NCBI GenBank assembly: GCA_001464375.1
Contig: LNEW01000100.1
Location: 1-42,111 of the forward strand
Direction: 5' to 3'
Length of the DNA: 42,111 bases
Source of the DNA: Rhodospirillales bacterium Ga0074136
GTDB lineage: Bacteria; Pseudomonadota; Alphaproteobacteria; Acetobacterales; Acetobacteraceae
Shown here: in pieces, positions 24,464 through 32,785 of the stretch
Numbering within the stretch: position 1 is the stretch's first letter
Layout of the letters: every line of letters begins with the position of its first letter
Translations under genes and position numbers: made by a program
Notes under the pieces: model-generated
Told to the model about the DNA's origin: nothing
What the model saw: the letters and a program-made list of their open reading frames with translations, nothing else
The model's database searches: none

Positions 24464-25477
24464 TCAGCGAAGAATGCCGGCTTCGCGATAGAAGCGCTCG
24501 GCACCGGGATGGAAGGGCACCACGCCGCGGCCCTGCAGCGCGTTCGCACGCACGATCTCGCGCCCCTTGGCATGGCCGCGGTCGAGCAGCCCGCGCGTCG
24601 TGTCGGACCACAGCGCGCGGGTGATGTTGTACACGAGGTCGTCCGGCAGGCTGTCGCGCACCACCAGCACGGCGCCGACGGTCAGCGTCGGCACGTCCTC
24701 GGTCAGGCCTTCATAGGCGGTGCGCGGGATCACGCCGCGGCCGTAGAAGGGCGCGCGCTCGATCACGCGCGCGGCCTCGGCTTCGGGCACCGGCAGGAAG
24801 CGGCAGCCGGTGCGGCTGCAGAATTCGGTGAAGGCCGCCGCCGGATAGCCGACCACGGTGATGGCAGCGTCCAGCCCGCGATCCTGCATGCGCTCGGTGC
24901 CCTGCGCCTGGTTCAGGTATTCCGCGGTGAAGCCCTGCCCCGCAACCAGCCCATAGGCGCCGAGGATGAGTTCGGAGCCGATGCGCGCGCCCGAGGCCTG
25001 CAGCCCGATCGCGATGCGCTTGCCGCGCAGGTCGCTGAAGCTCTGGATCGGGCTGTCGCGGCGCACCGCGGCGTGGATGTGCTCGGGGAACAGGTGGCCC
25101 ACGAAGCGGATGCGGTTCTGCGCCGGGCGCCCCTGGAACAGGCCGGTCGCGGTAAAGGCCCAGTGCGACACGTCGGATTGCGTGAAGCCGGCCTCGGCAT
25201 TGCCGGACTGCACCATCGCCACGTTCTGCACGCTGCCCTGGGTGGCCTGCGCGACAGCGACCATGCCGGGAATGCCGTCCGTCGCGCCCGCGGTATTGCA
25301 CGCGGCGCCGGGCGGGCAGGACAGCGCATTCGCGATGATGCCGCCGATCGGATAATAGGTGCCGCCCGCGCTGCCGGTGCCGATGCGGAAGAACTGCGGC
25401 GCCTGCGCCGAGGCCGCGCCCGGCAAGGCGAAGGCGGCCGCGGTGGCGGCGACAAGGATGCTGCGGCGGAACGTCAT
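24464..25477 (-). CDS. TAXI-family TRAP solute-binding protein
   Basis: A 337-aa periplasmic receptor. The signal peptide MTFRRSILVAATAAAFALPG ends near residue 25 (AASAQ). The TAXI hallmark FRIGTGSAGGTYYPIGGIIA lies at about residues 30-49, followed by MVQSGNAEAGFTQSD and LRGKRIAIGLQASG. Two cysteine pairs (CPPGAAC; CSRTGC) could form disulfides. It pairs with the fused permease that follows after 18 nt; TAXI systems take up small carboxylates or amino acids such as glutamate. A good -35/-10 pair is present upstream, so this should be the first gene of the two-gene unit. Confidence 0.95.
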   Translation of the reverse strand: MTFRRSILVAATAAAFALPGAASAQAPQFFRIGTGSAGGTYYPIGGIIANALSCPPGAACNTAGATDGIPGMVAVAQATQGSVQNVAMVQSGNAEAGFTQSDVSHWAFTATGLFQGRPAQNRIRFVGHLFPEHIHAAVRRDSPIQSFSDLRGKRIAIGLQASGARIGSELILGAYGLVAGQGFTAEYLNQAQGTERMQDRGLDAAITVVGYPAAAFTEFCSRTGCRFLPVPEAEAARVIERAPFYGRGVIPRTAYEGLTEDVPTLTVGAVLVVRDSLPDDLVYNITRALWSDTTRGLLDRGHAKGREIVRANALQGRGVVPFHPGAERFYREAGILR

Positions 25478-25507
25478 GGCGCGTCTCCCGGTTCGTTGAG
25501 CCGTGGG

Positions 25508-25536
25508 AGACTAACGCGAAGCGGCGCGGGTGCGAA
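25508..25536 (-). promoter_or_regulatory. Probable promoter for the TRAP-TAXI genes
   Basis: On the minus strand TTCGCA (25536-25531) and TAGTCT (25513-25508) are 17 nt apart. The ATG of the TAXI gene follows 30 nt later, with GGGAGACGCGCC as ribosome site. The -10 again fits TAGNNT. Confidence 0.4.
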
Positions 25537-25547
25537 CCCCGCCGCGG

Positions 25548-27098
25548 TCAGACCGATCCGCCGGTGCGGAATCCGCCCCTGCCGTCGCTCTTGCCGCCGG
25601 TCGAGAATCCGCCGCCCGACGTGCCGCCCCAATCACCGCCGCCGCCTTTCGAACCGCCGCCGCTCGGTTGCTTGCCGCCGCGCCCCCAATAGGGCGAGGC
25701 ATCGTCGCCGCCCCACCAGTTGCCGCCGCCAGGCTGCTGCGAATCGCCCGCCCAGGGCCCGGGTGCGGGCTGCCCCCAAGGCCCCGGCAATTGCTTGCCC
25801 CAGGGACCGGGATGCGCGGTGCCGGGCATCTGGCTCGGCACGCGCTGGCGCTCCATGCGGTCCCAGAATCCGTCGCGGGACAGGCTGCCGCGCAGCACCT
25901 CGCTGAGCAGCGCGCCGATCAGCGCGCCGCTGGCGAAGCCCCATTCGCTGCGTTCGACGCCGCGCGTGCGCATGTCGGTGCGCAGCGTCTGCATCTCGGC
26001 GAAGCGGCGCCGCGCGCCCTCGGCCTGCCCCTGCGCATCGGCCAGGTCGCGTTCGATGCGCGCCCGCTCCGCCGCAGCGATTTCGAGCCGCGCGACGATG
26101 GCATCATCGTCGCGGGTCGGCGTGCGGGCCGCTTCCTCGCGCAGCGTGCGCAGCGAACGCGCACCGATCGCCGCTTCCAGAGCGCGGATCGCGGCCTGGG
26201 AATCGGCATCCTCGCCGGCAGCCAGCGCACTGCGCTTCGCCTCGGCCGCGGCCAGGGCAGCCTGCGCCGCCTCGACCGCGTCCTCGGCGGCCTCCAGCGC
26301 ATCGATCGGGGGTCGGCCATCGCCCTCGGGCAGGCCGGCGATCACGCGGCGGCGTTCGACCATGGCGCGCACTGCCGCATCCGCCGCGGCCCGCATGCGT
26401 TGCGCATGCGCGGTCATGTTGCCCGGCAGGTCCGACAGCAGGTGATAGGCGCGCCGTGCCGGGTCGAAGTCGATCAGCCGCGCCACCCAGCCATCGATCA
26501 TCGCCACCAGCGGAAAGGCGCGATAGCGCCCGGTGCCGTAGCCGCGGTCCCACAGATAGGCAAAGAGCGGATCGGCGCGGTAGGGGCGGCCCTTTTCCTC
26601 GAAGTCGCGCGCGGCGAAGCCGGATTTCTGCTCGGCGAGCTGCGCGGTGCGCTCGGCTTCCTCGGCGGCGGTGGCGAGGGCGCGGTAGTGGGCATCCTCG
26701 CCAGCCTTGGCGTCGGCGGCGCGCAGGGCGGCGGCCTCGGCTTCCTGGGCGGCGCGGTGGCGCGTGGCCTCGGCATCGCGCGCCGCTTCGGCCGCCATCA
26801 GCGCATCGCGTGCGTCGAGCACGGCACGCTGCGCGGCTTCCAGTTCCGTCGCACGTCGGCGCAAGCTGGCCTGAACCTGCGCGCCGGCCGCATCGAGCGC
26901 GTCGAGCGCGGTCTTGCCGTCAGCCAATTCCAGAACGTGCAGGCGGGCGAGTTCGCGCAGCGCCTCGGCCTCCTCGGTGCGCAGGCCTTCGCGCCGCGCG
27001 GCCAGCGTATCGGCTTGGGTCTGCGCAGCGGAGGCTTCGCGCTGCGCCTCCGCCAGGCGCTGGTCCATCTCCTGCAGGACGGCGACGCCGCTCACCAT
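25548..27098 (-). CDS. Coiled-coil protein with Gly-rich tail, third gene of the TelA-like/DUF6384 operon
   Basis: A 516-aa protein I cannot assign to a named family. Residues 1-165 are an Ala/Glu/Arg-rich coiled coil. A distinctive compact block follows: FEEKGRPYRADPLFAYLW, then RGYGTGRYRAFPL and IDGWVARLIDF (about 166-220). A second coiled coil spans about 240-390. A short hydrophobic stretch, GFASGALIGALLSEVLRG, comes next. The tail from about 420 to the end is rich in Gly, Trp and Ser, with three PGPW repeats and a GGGFSTGG-type ending. Its ATG overlaps the stop of the DUF6384 gene by 7 nt (ATGGTGA), so translation is coupled. There is no signal peptide. It may be a scaffold bound to the DUF6384 membrane protein. 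Confidence 0.8.
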   Translation of the reverse strand: MVSGVAVLQEMDQRLAEAQREASAAQTQADTLAARREGLRTEEAEALRELARLHVLELADGKTALDALDAAGAQVQASLRRRATELEAAQRAVLDARDALMAAEAARDAEATRHRAAQEAEAAALRAADAKAGEDAHYRALATAAEEAERTAQLAEQKSGFAARDFEEKGRPYRADPLFAYLWDRGYGTGRYRAFPLVAMIDGWVARLIDFDPARRAYHLLSDLPGNMTAHAQRMRAAADAAVRAMVERRRVIAGLPEGDGRPPIDALEAAEDAVEAAQAALAAAEAKRSALAAGEDADSQAAIRALEAAIGARSLRTLREEAARTPTRDDDAIVARLEIAAAERARIERDLADAQGQAEGARRRFAEMQTLRTDMRTRGVERSEWGFASGALIGALLSEVLRGSLSRDGFWDRMERQRVPSQMPGTAHPGPWGKQLPGPWGQPAPGPWAGDSQQPGGGNWWGGDDASPYWGRGGKQPSGGGSKGGGGDWGGTSGGGFSTGGKSDGRGGFRTGGSV

Positions 27099-28060
27099 GA
27101 CAGGATCGCCCCCCCGTTGGTCTCGACGGTCCAGTTGGTCGTGGTGCTGCCGGCAGCCTTCTGGCCGATCACCGGCTGATCGATGATGCCGTCGGCGAGT
27201 TTGTCGCGTCGCACGCGTTCGAACTCGGCCTCCGGCACGCGCAGCGCCCAGCGGGAGACGCGGGTGACGCGGCCATCCTCCTCGCTGGTGATCGGCACCT
27301 CGACCGGGCGGCCGTCGCGGTCCACCGCCTCGACGATCAGGTAGTAGTTGCGTGCGCGCGGATTGGCGGCGGGCACGCGCCAGACGGCGGAGGGCTCTCC
27401 GGGCCGGTTCACGATGCGCACGGTGTAGGCAGCGGCGAGGCGTGCCGCCAGGTCGTTCAGCGCGGTGCGGCGTGCGCGGGCTTCGGTCAGGTTGCCGGCG
27501 CGCGCGGCGGCCTCGCCCTCGGCCAGCAGGCGTGCGGCCTCGGCGCGTGGCGGTGCTTCCTGCGTGCCGGCGAGGACGCGGTCATGTTCGGCGCGCAGCG
27601 CGCGCGGCAATTCAGTTTCAAGTTCGCGCGTGATGGCCGCGGCTTCGCGCGCGCGCGGCGCCACGACGGAGAAGTAGTAGACACCCCAGATGAGCACGAG
27701 CCCACCGAACCCGGCGGCCGCGAACTTTCCCCAACGCCCGCGCGTCGCCCAGGCGGTGCCCAGGGTGCGGCGCCAGCCTTCGCCCTTGGGGGTGTAGGCG
27801 AAGCGTTTTTCCTCCAGCGCCAGGATGCCGGCGTCGAGCACATGGTCGGCGACCTCGATCCCCTGCGAGGTGTAGATCTCGCGCAACCGGTCGCGCAGCC
27901 TCGCCTGGCGGCCGGGGCCTTCCAGCTCGCGTTCGACCAGGCGATCGGCGTGGCGGATCGTGTCCACCACGTCCATCGCCAGCATGGTCTCGTCGAGCGC
28001 GGGCGCGGCTTTCACCGCGCCGTTGACGGGCGCGGCTTTCACCGCGACAGGCTCAGGCAT
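27092..28060 (-). CDS. DUF6384-like single-pass membrane protein
   Basis: A 322-aa protein. Residues 25-90 are helical and charged. One membrane segment lies at about 113-134 (AAAGFGGLVLIWGVYYFSVV). A helical stalk runs to about 205, and a beta-rich C-terminal domain (about 208-322) includes RNYYLIVEAVDRDGRPVEVP, ITSEEDGRV and DKLADGIIDQPVIGQK. The last part resembles proteins annotated DUF6384; this is from memory and not searched. The ATG at 28060 overlaps the TelA-like stop by 8 nt (ATGCCTGA). An in-frame start at 28072 is possible but adds only four residues. By charge (basic residues before the helix) the C-terminal domain is likely periplasmic. Function unknown. Confidence 0.8.
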   Translation of the reverse strand: MPEPVAVKAAPVNGAVKAAPALDETMLAMDVVDTIRHADRLVERELEGPGRQARLRDRLREIYTSQGIEVADHVLDAGILALEEKRFAYTPKGEGWRRTLGTAWATRGRWGKFAAAGFGGLVLIWGVYYFSVVAPRAREAAAITRELETELPRALRAEHDRVLAGTQEAPPRAEAARLLAEGEAAARAGNLTEARARRTALNDLAARLAAAYTVRIVNRPGEPSAVWRVPAANPRARNYYLIVEAVDRDGRPVEVPITSEEDGRVTRVSRWALRVPEAEFERVRRDKLADGIIDQPVIGQKAAGSTTTNWTVETNGGAILSW

Positions 28061-29303
28061 TCGCCGCGGCAACCACGGTGGCGCGCTGTGCCAGCTTCGC
28101 CATGCGCTGCTTGGCTTCCTCGACGGACCGGCGGATCTCGTCGCTGTTTTGCGTGGCGGCGGTGCGCATCTCGTCGATGATCTCGATCGAGCGCTCCTGG
28201 TAGTTCACCACCGATTCCACCAGCTTCTTCACCGCATCGGCTTGAATGGTCGGGCCATAGCCGGCCTTGAGCGCGGCTTCCTGCACCTTGCCGCCGATCT
28301 CGGCCAGCACTTCCAGCGACTGGTTCACGCCGGCCTTCATGCTCTCCAGCGCCCGGGTGCTCTCGTGCAGCCCGTGCATGCCGGTGAAGGACGCGGTGAG
28401 CGCGGTCAGCACCGCCTCGTTGGTCGAGAAGAAGGAGACCGACTGCTGGTAGACGCGTTCCTTCGCCGTGGTGATCTGCACAAGGCGCGCCATGATCACT
28501 TCGGAGGTGTTGTAGGAAACCGTCAGGTTATCGGCCAGGTCCTTGGCGATCTGGTACTTGCCGTCCTCGGCCTGGAGGTGGCGCAGCGCCTCGTCGCGCG
28601 CGAGTTCCAGGCGGGCGCGCTCGGCCGGTTCCATTGCGGCGGCGGCCTCGGCCGCCTTCACCGCGACATCGGTCGCATCCTTCGCGACATTGAGCCGGCC
28701 CTCGGCGGATTTCAGCACTTCCAGTGCCAGCACCTCGCCCTGCTTCATCGCGCCGCGGAAGTCGCGATAGGCTTCCAGGATGGCATGCTCGCGGTCGATG
28801 TTCGCCTTGGTGTCCTTGGACACTTCCAGGTAGGTGTCGCGGATGGTGTTGAAGCGCGATGCGATGTCGCCGCGCGTCGCCTTCTGCCAGATGTTGGAGA
28901 AGCGCTCCATGGTCGAGATCTTGCCGTCCTCCATCTGCGCGACCATGCCCTTGGCGTCGTCGCGGATGGAGTTGAAGGCGGTGGTGATGGTCTGGTAGCG
29001 CTCGCCCACCTCCATCGCCTTGATCTGCTCGCGCACCACCTCGTTGAAATTGGTGGCCTGGTTCAACACGCGGGCGATCAGCGTCACGCGGTCGGCGTCC
29101 AGCTCCATGATCTTGGAAAGCAGACCGGTGATGGGGCTTTCCTCGGCCGAGGCGGTCGGCATCGGCAGGCCGAGGTCGCGCAGCGCGCCCATCGCCTTGT
29201 CGAGGTAGCGCATGGGCTGCACGGTGACGGCGGTCACGTTCTTGGCGGGGCCTTCATAGCGCGGCCGGGGCGGCGGAGTCAGCCTGAGATCGCCGTCACG
29301 CAA
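28053..29303 (-). CDS. TelA-like all-helical protein, first gene of a three-gene operon
   Basis: About 416 aa, almost wholly alpha-helical, with no membrane segment or signal. After a Pro-rich start (LRLTPPPRPRYEG) come conserved-looking helices such as LLSKIMELDADRVTLIARVL and VYQQSVSFFSTNEAVLTALT. The C-terminal region, AVKKLVESVVNYQERSIEII then EMRTAATQ, recalls the end of toxic-anion-resistance (TelA/KlaA) proteins; the relation is remote and inferred. The start is uncertain: the frame is open past the upstream stop, and no ATG precedes residue 31 of this model. TTG at 29303 keeps the LTPPP segment, while ATG at 29213 would remove it. It follows the family 5 binding-protein gene by 13 nt. 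Confidence 0.75.
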   Translation of the reverse strand: MRDGDLRLTPPPRPRYEGPAKNVTAVTVQPMRYLDKAMGALRDLGLPMPTASAEESPITGLLSKIMELDADRVTLIARVLNQATNFNEVVREQIKAMEVGERYQTITTAFNSIRDDAKGMVAQMEDGKISTMERFSNIWQKATRGDIASRFNTIRDTYLEVSKDTKANIDREHAILEAYRDFRGAMKQGEVLALEVLKSAEGRLNVAKDATDVAVKAAEAAAAMEPAERARLELARDEALRHLQAEDGKYQIAKDLADNLTVSYNTSEVIMARLVQITTAKERVYQQSVSFFSTNEAVLTALTASFTGMHGLHESTRALESMKAGVNQSLEVLAEIGGKVQEAALKAGYGPTIQADAVKKLVESVVNYQERSIEIIDEMRTAATQNSDEIRRSVEEAKQRMAKLAQRATVVAAANA

Positions 29304-29316
29304 CCGCCATGAGGGT

Positions 29317-30885
29317 TCAGCGGGCCGCCGGGCGGACATCCTGGCCGCGGGTGCGCTCGTCCACCCGGGGGGTATGGGCGAAGCCCTGGCGCATGGCCCA
29401 GACATTCTTCTGCAGGTGGGTGGAGATGATGCCGACATCCTCGACCAGGATGCGGGTTGCCTGTTGCAGCATCGCCTCGCGCCGGGTGTCGTTCAGTTCC
29501 CGCCCGGCCGCTTCCAACGCCGCGTCGAAGGCCGGGTTGGAATAGCGGGCGCGGTTCACCGACCCGGTGCCGCGCTCCCGATTGTAGGTGGCGGCGACGG
29601 AACGCAGCCCGGCCATGGGTTCGCCGGTCGAACTGCCCCAGGAGACGAGGAAGGCCGAGAATTCCTGCCGTGAAGCGCGCGCGACGAAACTCGCGAACGG
29701 CGCGACCTCGACCTGGGTGCGCACGCCGATGCGCGTCCACATCTGGCCGACCGCCTGGCTGATGCGGGCGTCGTTGGGGTAGCGGTCGTTCGGGCCGTGC
29801 AGGGTCAGGCGGAAGCCGTTGGGGTAGCCGGCCTCGGCCAGCAGGCGGCGCGCCGCCTCAGGGTCGGCGCGCGGCACCTCGAGGTCCGGGACGTAGCCGA
29901 ATGCGCCGGGCGGCATGACCTGCACGGTCGCGGTCGCCGCACCCTCCATGACATGGGAGACGATCGCCGCACGATCGAGGGCGAGCGAGAGCGCGCGGCG
30001 GACGCGGATGTCGCGCATCGGGTTGCGCGGCAAGGGGCGGCCGTCATGGTCGGTGATGAAGGGCGACGGCCCGTCGCGCATGTGGTCCACGAAGAAATAG
30101 ACGAAGCGCATGCTGTCGACTTCGCTCAGGACGATGCGTGGCGCGCGCTGCAGGCGCGCGGTGTCCGTCGTCGGCACCTGGTCGATGAAATCCACGTCGC
30201 CGGCCAGCAGCGCCGCGGTGCGCGCGGCGTCGTTGGTGATCATGCGATAGTCGATGGTCTGCCAGGCCGGGCGCCCGCCCCAGTAGGTGTCGTTGCGCTG
30301 GAGCTCGATGCGGTCGCCGGGGCGGTGCATGGTCATGCGATACGGGCCGGTGCCGATGGCGGCGCGGCCGGCGTTGAAATCCTCGGTCGTGGCCCCCTGG
30401 TGCGTCTGCCGGTCGAGCATCGGCACCATGGCGAGGTCGGTCGGCAGCAGGGGCGCGGGGCCGGCGGTGCGGAAGCGGATGGTGTGGGAATCGACGATCT
30501 CCACGCCGCGAACCCCCTGGGTGTAGGTGCGGAAGGAACCCGGGCTGTTCACCACGGTCGGGATGCGTTCGAGCGTGAAGGCGACATCCTCGGCGGTGAA
30601 GTCGGACCCGTTGTGGAAGCGCACGCCGCGGCGCAGCGTGAACTCCCAGCTGTCCTCGCCGACCGGGCGCCAGGACTCCGCCAGGCCAGGCGTGAGGCGC
30701 GCGCGGTCGTCGGTCTCGAGCAGGTTGTCGAAGACCATCGAGGCGAAGGCGTTGTTGGGCGAGATGTTGTGAAAGTGCGGGTCGGTCGAGGTGATCTGCG
30801 CGCCCACGCCCATGCGCAAAGTCTGCGCCTGCGCCGCACCCGCCGCCAGCGCGAAGCCAGCAGCTGCCATCAGCAAGGGTCTCAT
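29317..30885 (-). CDS. Family 5 extracellular solute-binding protein (peptide/opine ABC type)
   Basis: A 522-aa periplasmic protein with signal peptide MRPLLMAAAGFALAAGAAQA. It has the family 5 (DppA/OppA) profile: TDPHFHNISPNNAFASMVFD, LTPGLAESWRPVGEDSWEFT and LRRGVRFHNGSDFTAEDVAF near the start, and DIRVRRALSLALDRAAIV in the middle. These receptors bind peptides, opines, nickel or glycosides for a DppBCDF-type importer. No such permease or ATPase is in the window, so it must share one encoded elsewhere or act alone. It lies 27 nt downstream of an Ldh2-family gene and 13 nt upstream of the TelA-like gene, apparently within one long transcript. Confidence 0.92.
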   Translation of the reverse strand: MRPLLMAAAGFALAAGAAQAQTLRMGVGAQITSTDPHFHNISPNNAFASMVFDNLLETDDRARLTPGLAESWRPVGEDSWEFTLRRGVRFHNGSDFTAEDVAFTLERIPTVVNSPGSFRTYTQGVRGVEIVDSHTIRFRTAGPAPLLPTDLAMVPMLDRQTHQGATTEDFNAGRAAIGTGPYRMTMHRPGDRIELQRNDTYWGGRPAWQTIDYRMITNDAARTAALLAGDVDFIDQVPTTDTARLQRAPRIVLSEVDSMRFVYFFVDHMRDGPSPFITDHDGRPLPRNPMRDIRVRRALSLALDRAAIVSHVMEGAATATVQVMPPGAFGYVPDLEVPRADPEAARRLLAEAGYPNGFRLTLHGPNDRYPNDARISQAVGQMWTRIGVRTQVEVAPFASFVARASRQEFSAFLVSWGSSTGEPMAGLRSVAATYNRERGTGSVNRARYSNPAFDAALEAAGRELNDTRREAMLQQATRILVEDVGIISTHLQKNVWAMRQGFAHTPRVDERTRGQDVRPAAR

Positions 30886-30912
30886 GGCCCGTTCCTCCCG
30901 TTGCGTGTTGTT

Positions 30913-31995
30913 CTAGCTGAGCATGTAGGCGGCGCCGGACCTCTCGCAGATGCCGCGGATCAGCGTGTCGAGGGCGGCCGGAACCGGGATGCCGTCGCGC
31001 AGGCGGCGCTGGCGTTCGGCCTCCTCCGGGTCGCCGGCGACCAGCACCGGCTTGGCTGGGTCGGCCGCCGGCGTGGCGTGCAGCACGTCGATCACGTCGT
31101 CGAGGTCGCTTTCGAATTCGCCCGGCGCGCGGAAGGCCGCCGGGTCGACCGCCATGAAGAAGTGTCCGATGTCGTCCGGGTCGCCCGGCTTCTGCGTGCG
31201 GTTGCGGATCGGCGAAAAGGACGAACCGACCAGCGTGCCGCCCAGGATATGCACCATCATCGCCAGCCCGTAGCCCTTGGCGCTCGCCATCTCCGGCGAA
31301 CCACCGAGGGGCGAGAGGCCGCCCTCGGGCTGGTTGAACACGATGTCGAAGCCCCGCTTCGGATCGGTGACAGGCTGGCCCTTGGCATCCAGCACCCAGC
31401 CCGACGGCAGCGGGCGGTTGTTCAGGTCGTAGACCTTCACCTTGCCTGCCGCGGTCGTGGTCGTCGCCATGTCCAGCACGAAGGGCGGGTGGCGCTTGGC
31501 TGGCGCCGCAAAGGCGAGCGGATTGGTGCCGAGCACGGGTGCCGCACCGCGCGTCGGCACCATGGTCACGCCGCGCGTCGCGGAGGTAACCATCCCGATC
31601 GCGCCGCGCCGGGCCGCGATGCGCGCATAGACTCCCGCCGCCCCGAAGTGATGCGAGTTTCGCACGCCGACGATGCCGACGCCGGCCTCCTTCGCCTTGT
31701 CCACCGCAAGGTTCATCCCGAACGCGGAGACCGGATGGCCCAGCCCCGCACCGCCATCGACCAGCGCGGTACAAGCATTCTGCTTCTCGATGCGTGGCCG
31801 GGCCTGGAGGTTCAGCGAACCATCCTTCACGCGCTTCTCGTAGGTCATCAGCATCGAGATGCCGTGGCTGTCGACGCCGAGCAGGTCGGTCTCGATCATC
31901 GCCTCGACGGTGGTCGCGAGGAGGTCCGGAGCCATGCCCCAGGACGCCAGGATGGCTTGGATCTGCGCACGGACGCGTTCATGCGGAACGTTCAC
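30913..31995 (-). CDS. Ldh2-family (malate/L-sulfolactate-type) dehydrogenase, copy 1
   Basis: A 360-aa NAD(P)-dependent dehydrogenase of the family that includes YlbC/AllD ureidoglycolate, L-sulfolactate and malate dehydrogenases. Motifs are the catalytic His in DLLGVDSHGISML, the NSHHFGAAGVYA loop, LGTNPLAFAAPA and the ASAKGYGLAMMVHILGGTLV helix. GTG at 31995 was chosen because AAGGTG stands 9 nt upstream; GTG at 32007 is an alternative that would overlap the FAH gene stop by 8 nt. It follows the TauD and FAH-family genes, suggesting a short pathway that oxidises and cleaves a hydroxy- or keto-acid. The second Ldh2 protein in the window (36590-37675) is only distantly similar by eye. Confidence 0.88.
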   Translation of the reverse strand: MNVPHERVRAQIQAILASWGMAPDLLATTVEAMIETDLLGVDSHGISMLMTYEKRVKDGSLNLQARPRIEKQNACTALVDGGAGLGHPVSAFGMNLAVDKAKEAGVGIVGVRNSHHFGAAGVYARIAARRGAIGMVTSATRGVTMVPTRGAAPVLGTNPLAFAAPAKRHPPFVLDMATTTTAAGKVKVYDLNNRPLPSGWVLDAKGQPVTDPKRGFDIVFNQPEGGLSPLGGSPEMASAKGYGLAMMVHILGGTLVGSSFSPIRNRTQKPGDPDDIGHFFMAVDPAAFRAPGEFESDLDDVIDVLHATPAADPAKPVLVAGDPEEAERQRRLRDGIPVPAALDTLIRGICERSGAAYMLS

Positions 31996-31999
31996 GGGA

Positions 32000-32785
32000 T
32001 TACGCACCTTCGCGGATGACGGGATTGGTCAGGTGGCCGAGGCCGGTGATCTCGATGTCCACCACGTCGCCATGCTTCAGGTCCGGCGAGGTGCCGTCGG
32101 TGCCCATCCAGATGATGTCGCCCGGGTGCAGCGTGACATTGCGCGTCATGGTGGCGATGAACTTCGCCACGCCGAACAGCATGTGGTTGGTGTGGAAGCG
32201 CGTGCGGACCTCGCCATTCAGCCGCACGATGGTCTCCGCGGCATCGAGGTCGAAATCCGTCTCGATCCATGGACCCATCGGCTTGAAGGTGTCGGTGTTC
32301 TTGGACCGCCAGAAGGTGCGGTCGGCCTTCTGCCACGTGCGTTCGCTCACATCGTTGCCGATGGTCCAGCCGAGCAGGCAGGAGAGCGCGTTCTCCTCGG
32401 TCAGGTTCCTGGCCTTCTTCCCGACGACGGCGACGAGCTCGCCCTCGTAGTGCACCTTCTCGGTGGCGTCGGCCGGGATGACGATGGTCTCGCCATGGGC
32501 GATCAGCGCGTTGGCGGCGCGGTAGCCCATGTCGGGCTTGGTCGGGATGTTCGGCACCTCGCCCCGCTTGGCGGCACCTTCCTTCACGTGCTCCACGTAG
32601 TTCAGCCCGGCGCAGTAGAAGGTGGGCGGGATGACAGGGACCTCGATCTTCACGGCCGCAAGGTCGTGGCGGCGCGACGTGGCCTCGTGGCCCTTGAACG
32701 GGTCGCCGTTCACCTCGGCGATGCGGTCGCCCTCGAGGATGCCGTAGGCGGTGCGGCCCTCGGCCGTGAAGCGGATCCAGCGCAT
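32000..32785 (-). CDS. Fumarylacetoacetate hydrolase family protein
   Basis: A 261-aa cytosolic enzyme of the FAH superfamily, whose members hydrolyse, decarboxylate or hydrate acylpyruvates and 2-keto acids using a divalent metal. Core motifs are YCAGLNYVEHVKE, VHYEGELVAVVGK with the paired acidic metal ligands, GWTIGNDVSERTWQ, and LHPGDIIWMGTDGTSP. Its ATG overlaps the TGA of the TauD-like gene by 1 nt (TGATG), indicating coupling. The ending HLTNPVIREG is typical. Substrate not readable; an upstream oxygenase and a downstream dehydrogenase suggest breakdown of a branched or aromatic acid. Confidence 0.92.
   Translation of the reverse strand: MRWIRFTAEGRTAYGILEGDRIAEVNGDPFKGHEATSRRHDLAAVKIEVPVIPPTFYCAGLNYVEHVKEGAAKRGEVPNIPTKPDMGYRAANALIAHGETIVIPADATEKVHYEGELVAVVGKKARNLTEENALSCLLGWTIGNDVSERTWQKADRTFWRSKNTDTFKPMGPWIETDFDLDAAETIVRLNGEVRTRFHTNHMLFGVAKFIATMTRNVTLHPGDIIWMGTDGTSPDLKHGDVVDIEITGLGHLTNPVIREGA

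Noticed and set aside
25548..29303. The three-gene TelA-like operon as a phage-defence or type VI secretion cluster
   Set aside because: No nuclease, NTPase, effector or tail-like gene is present, so no such claim is supportable from the sequence.
29797..32019. Open frame of 740 codons opposite the family 5 receptor and Ldh2 genes
   Set aside because: Antisense shadow with low-complexity composition; no ribosome site or domain.
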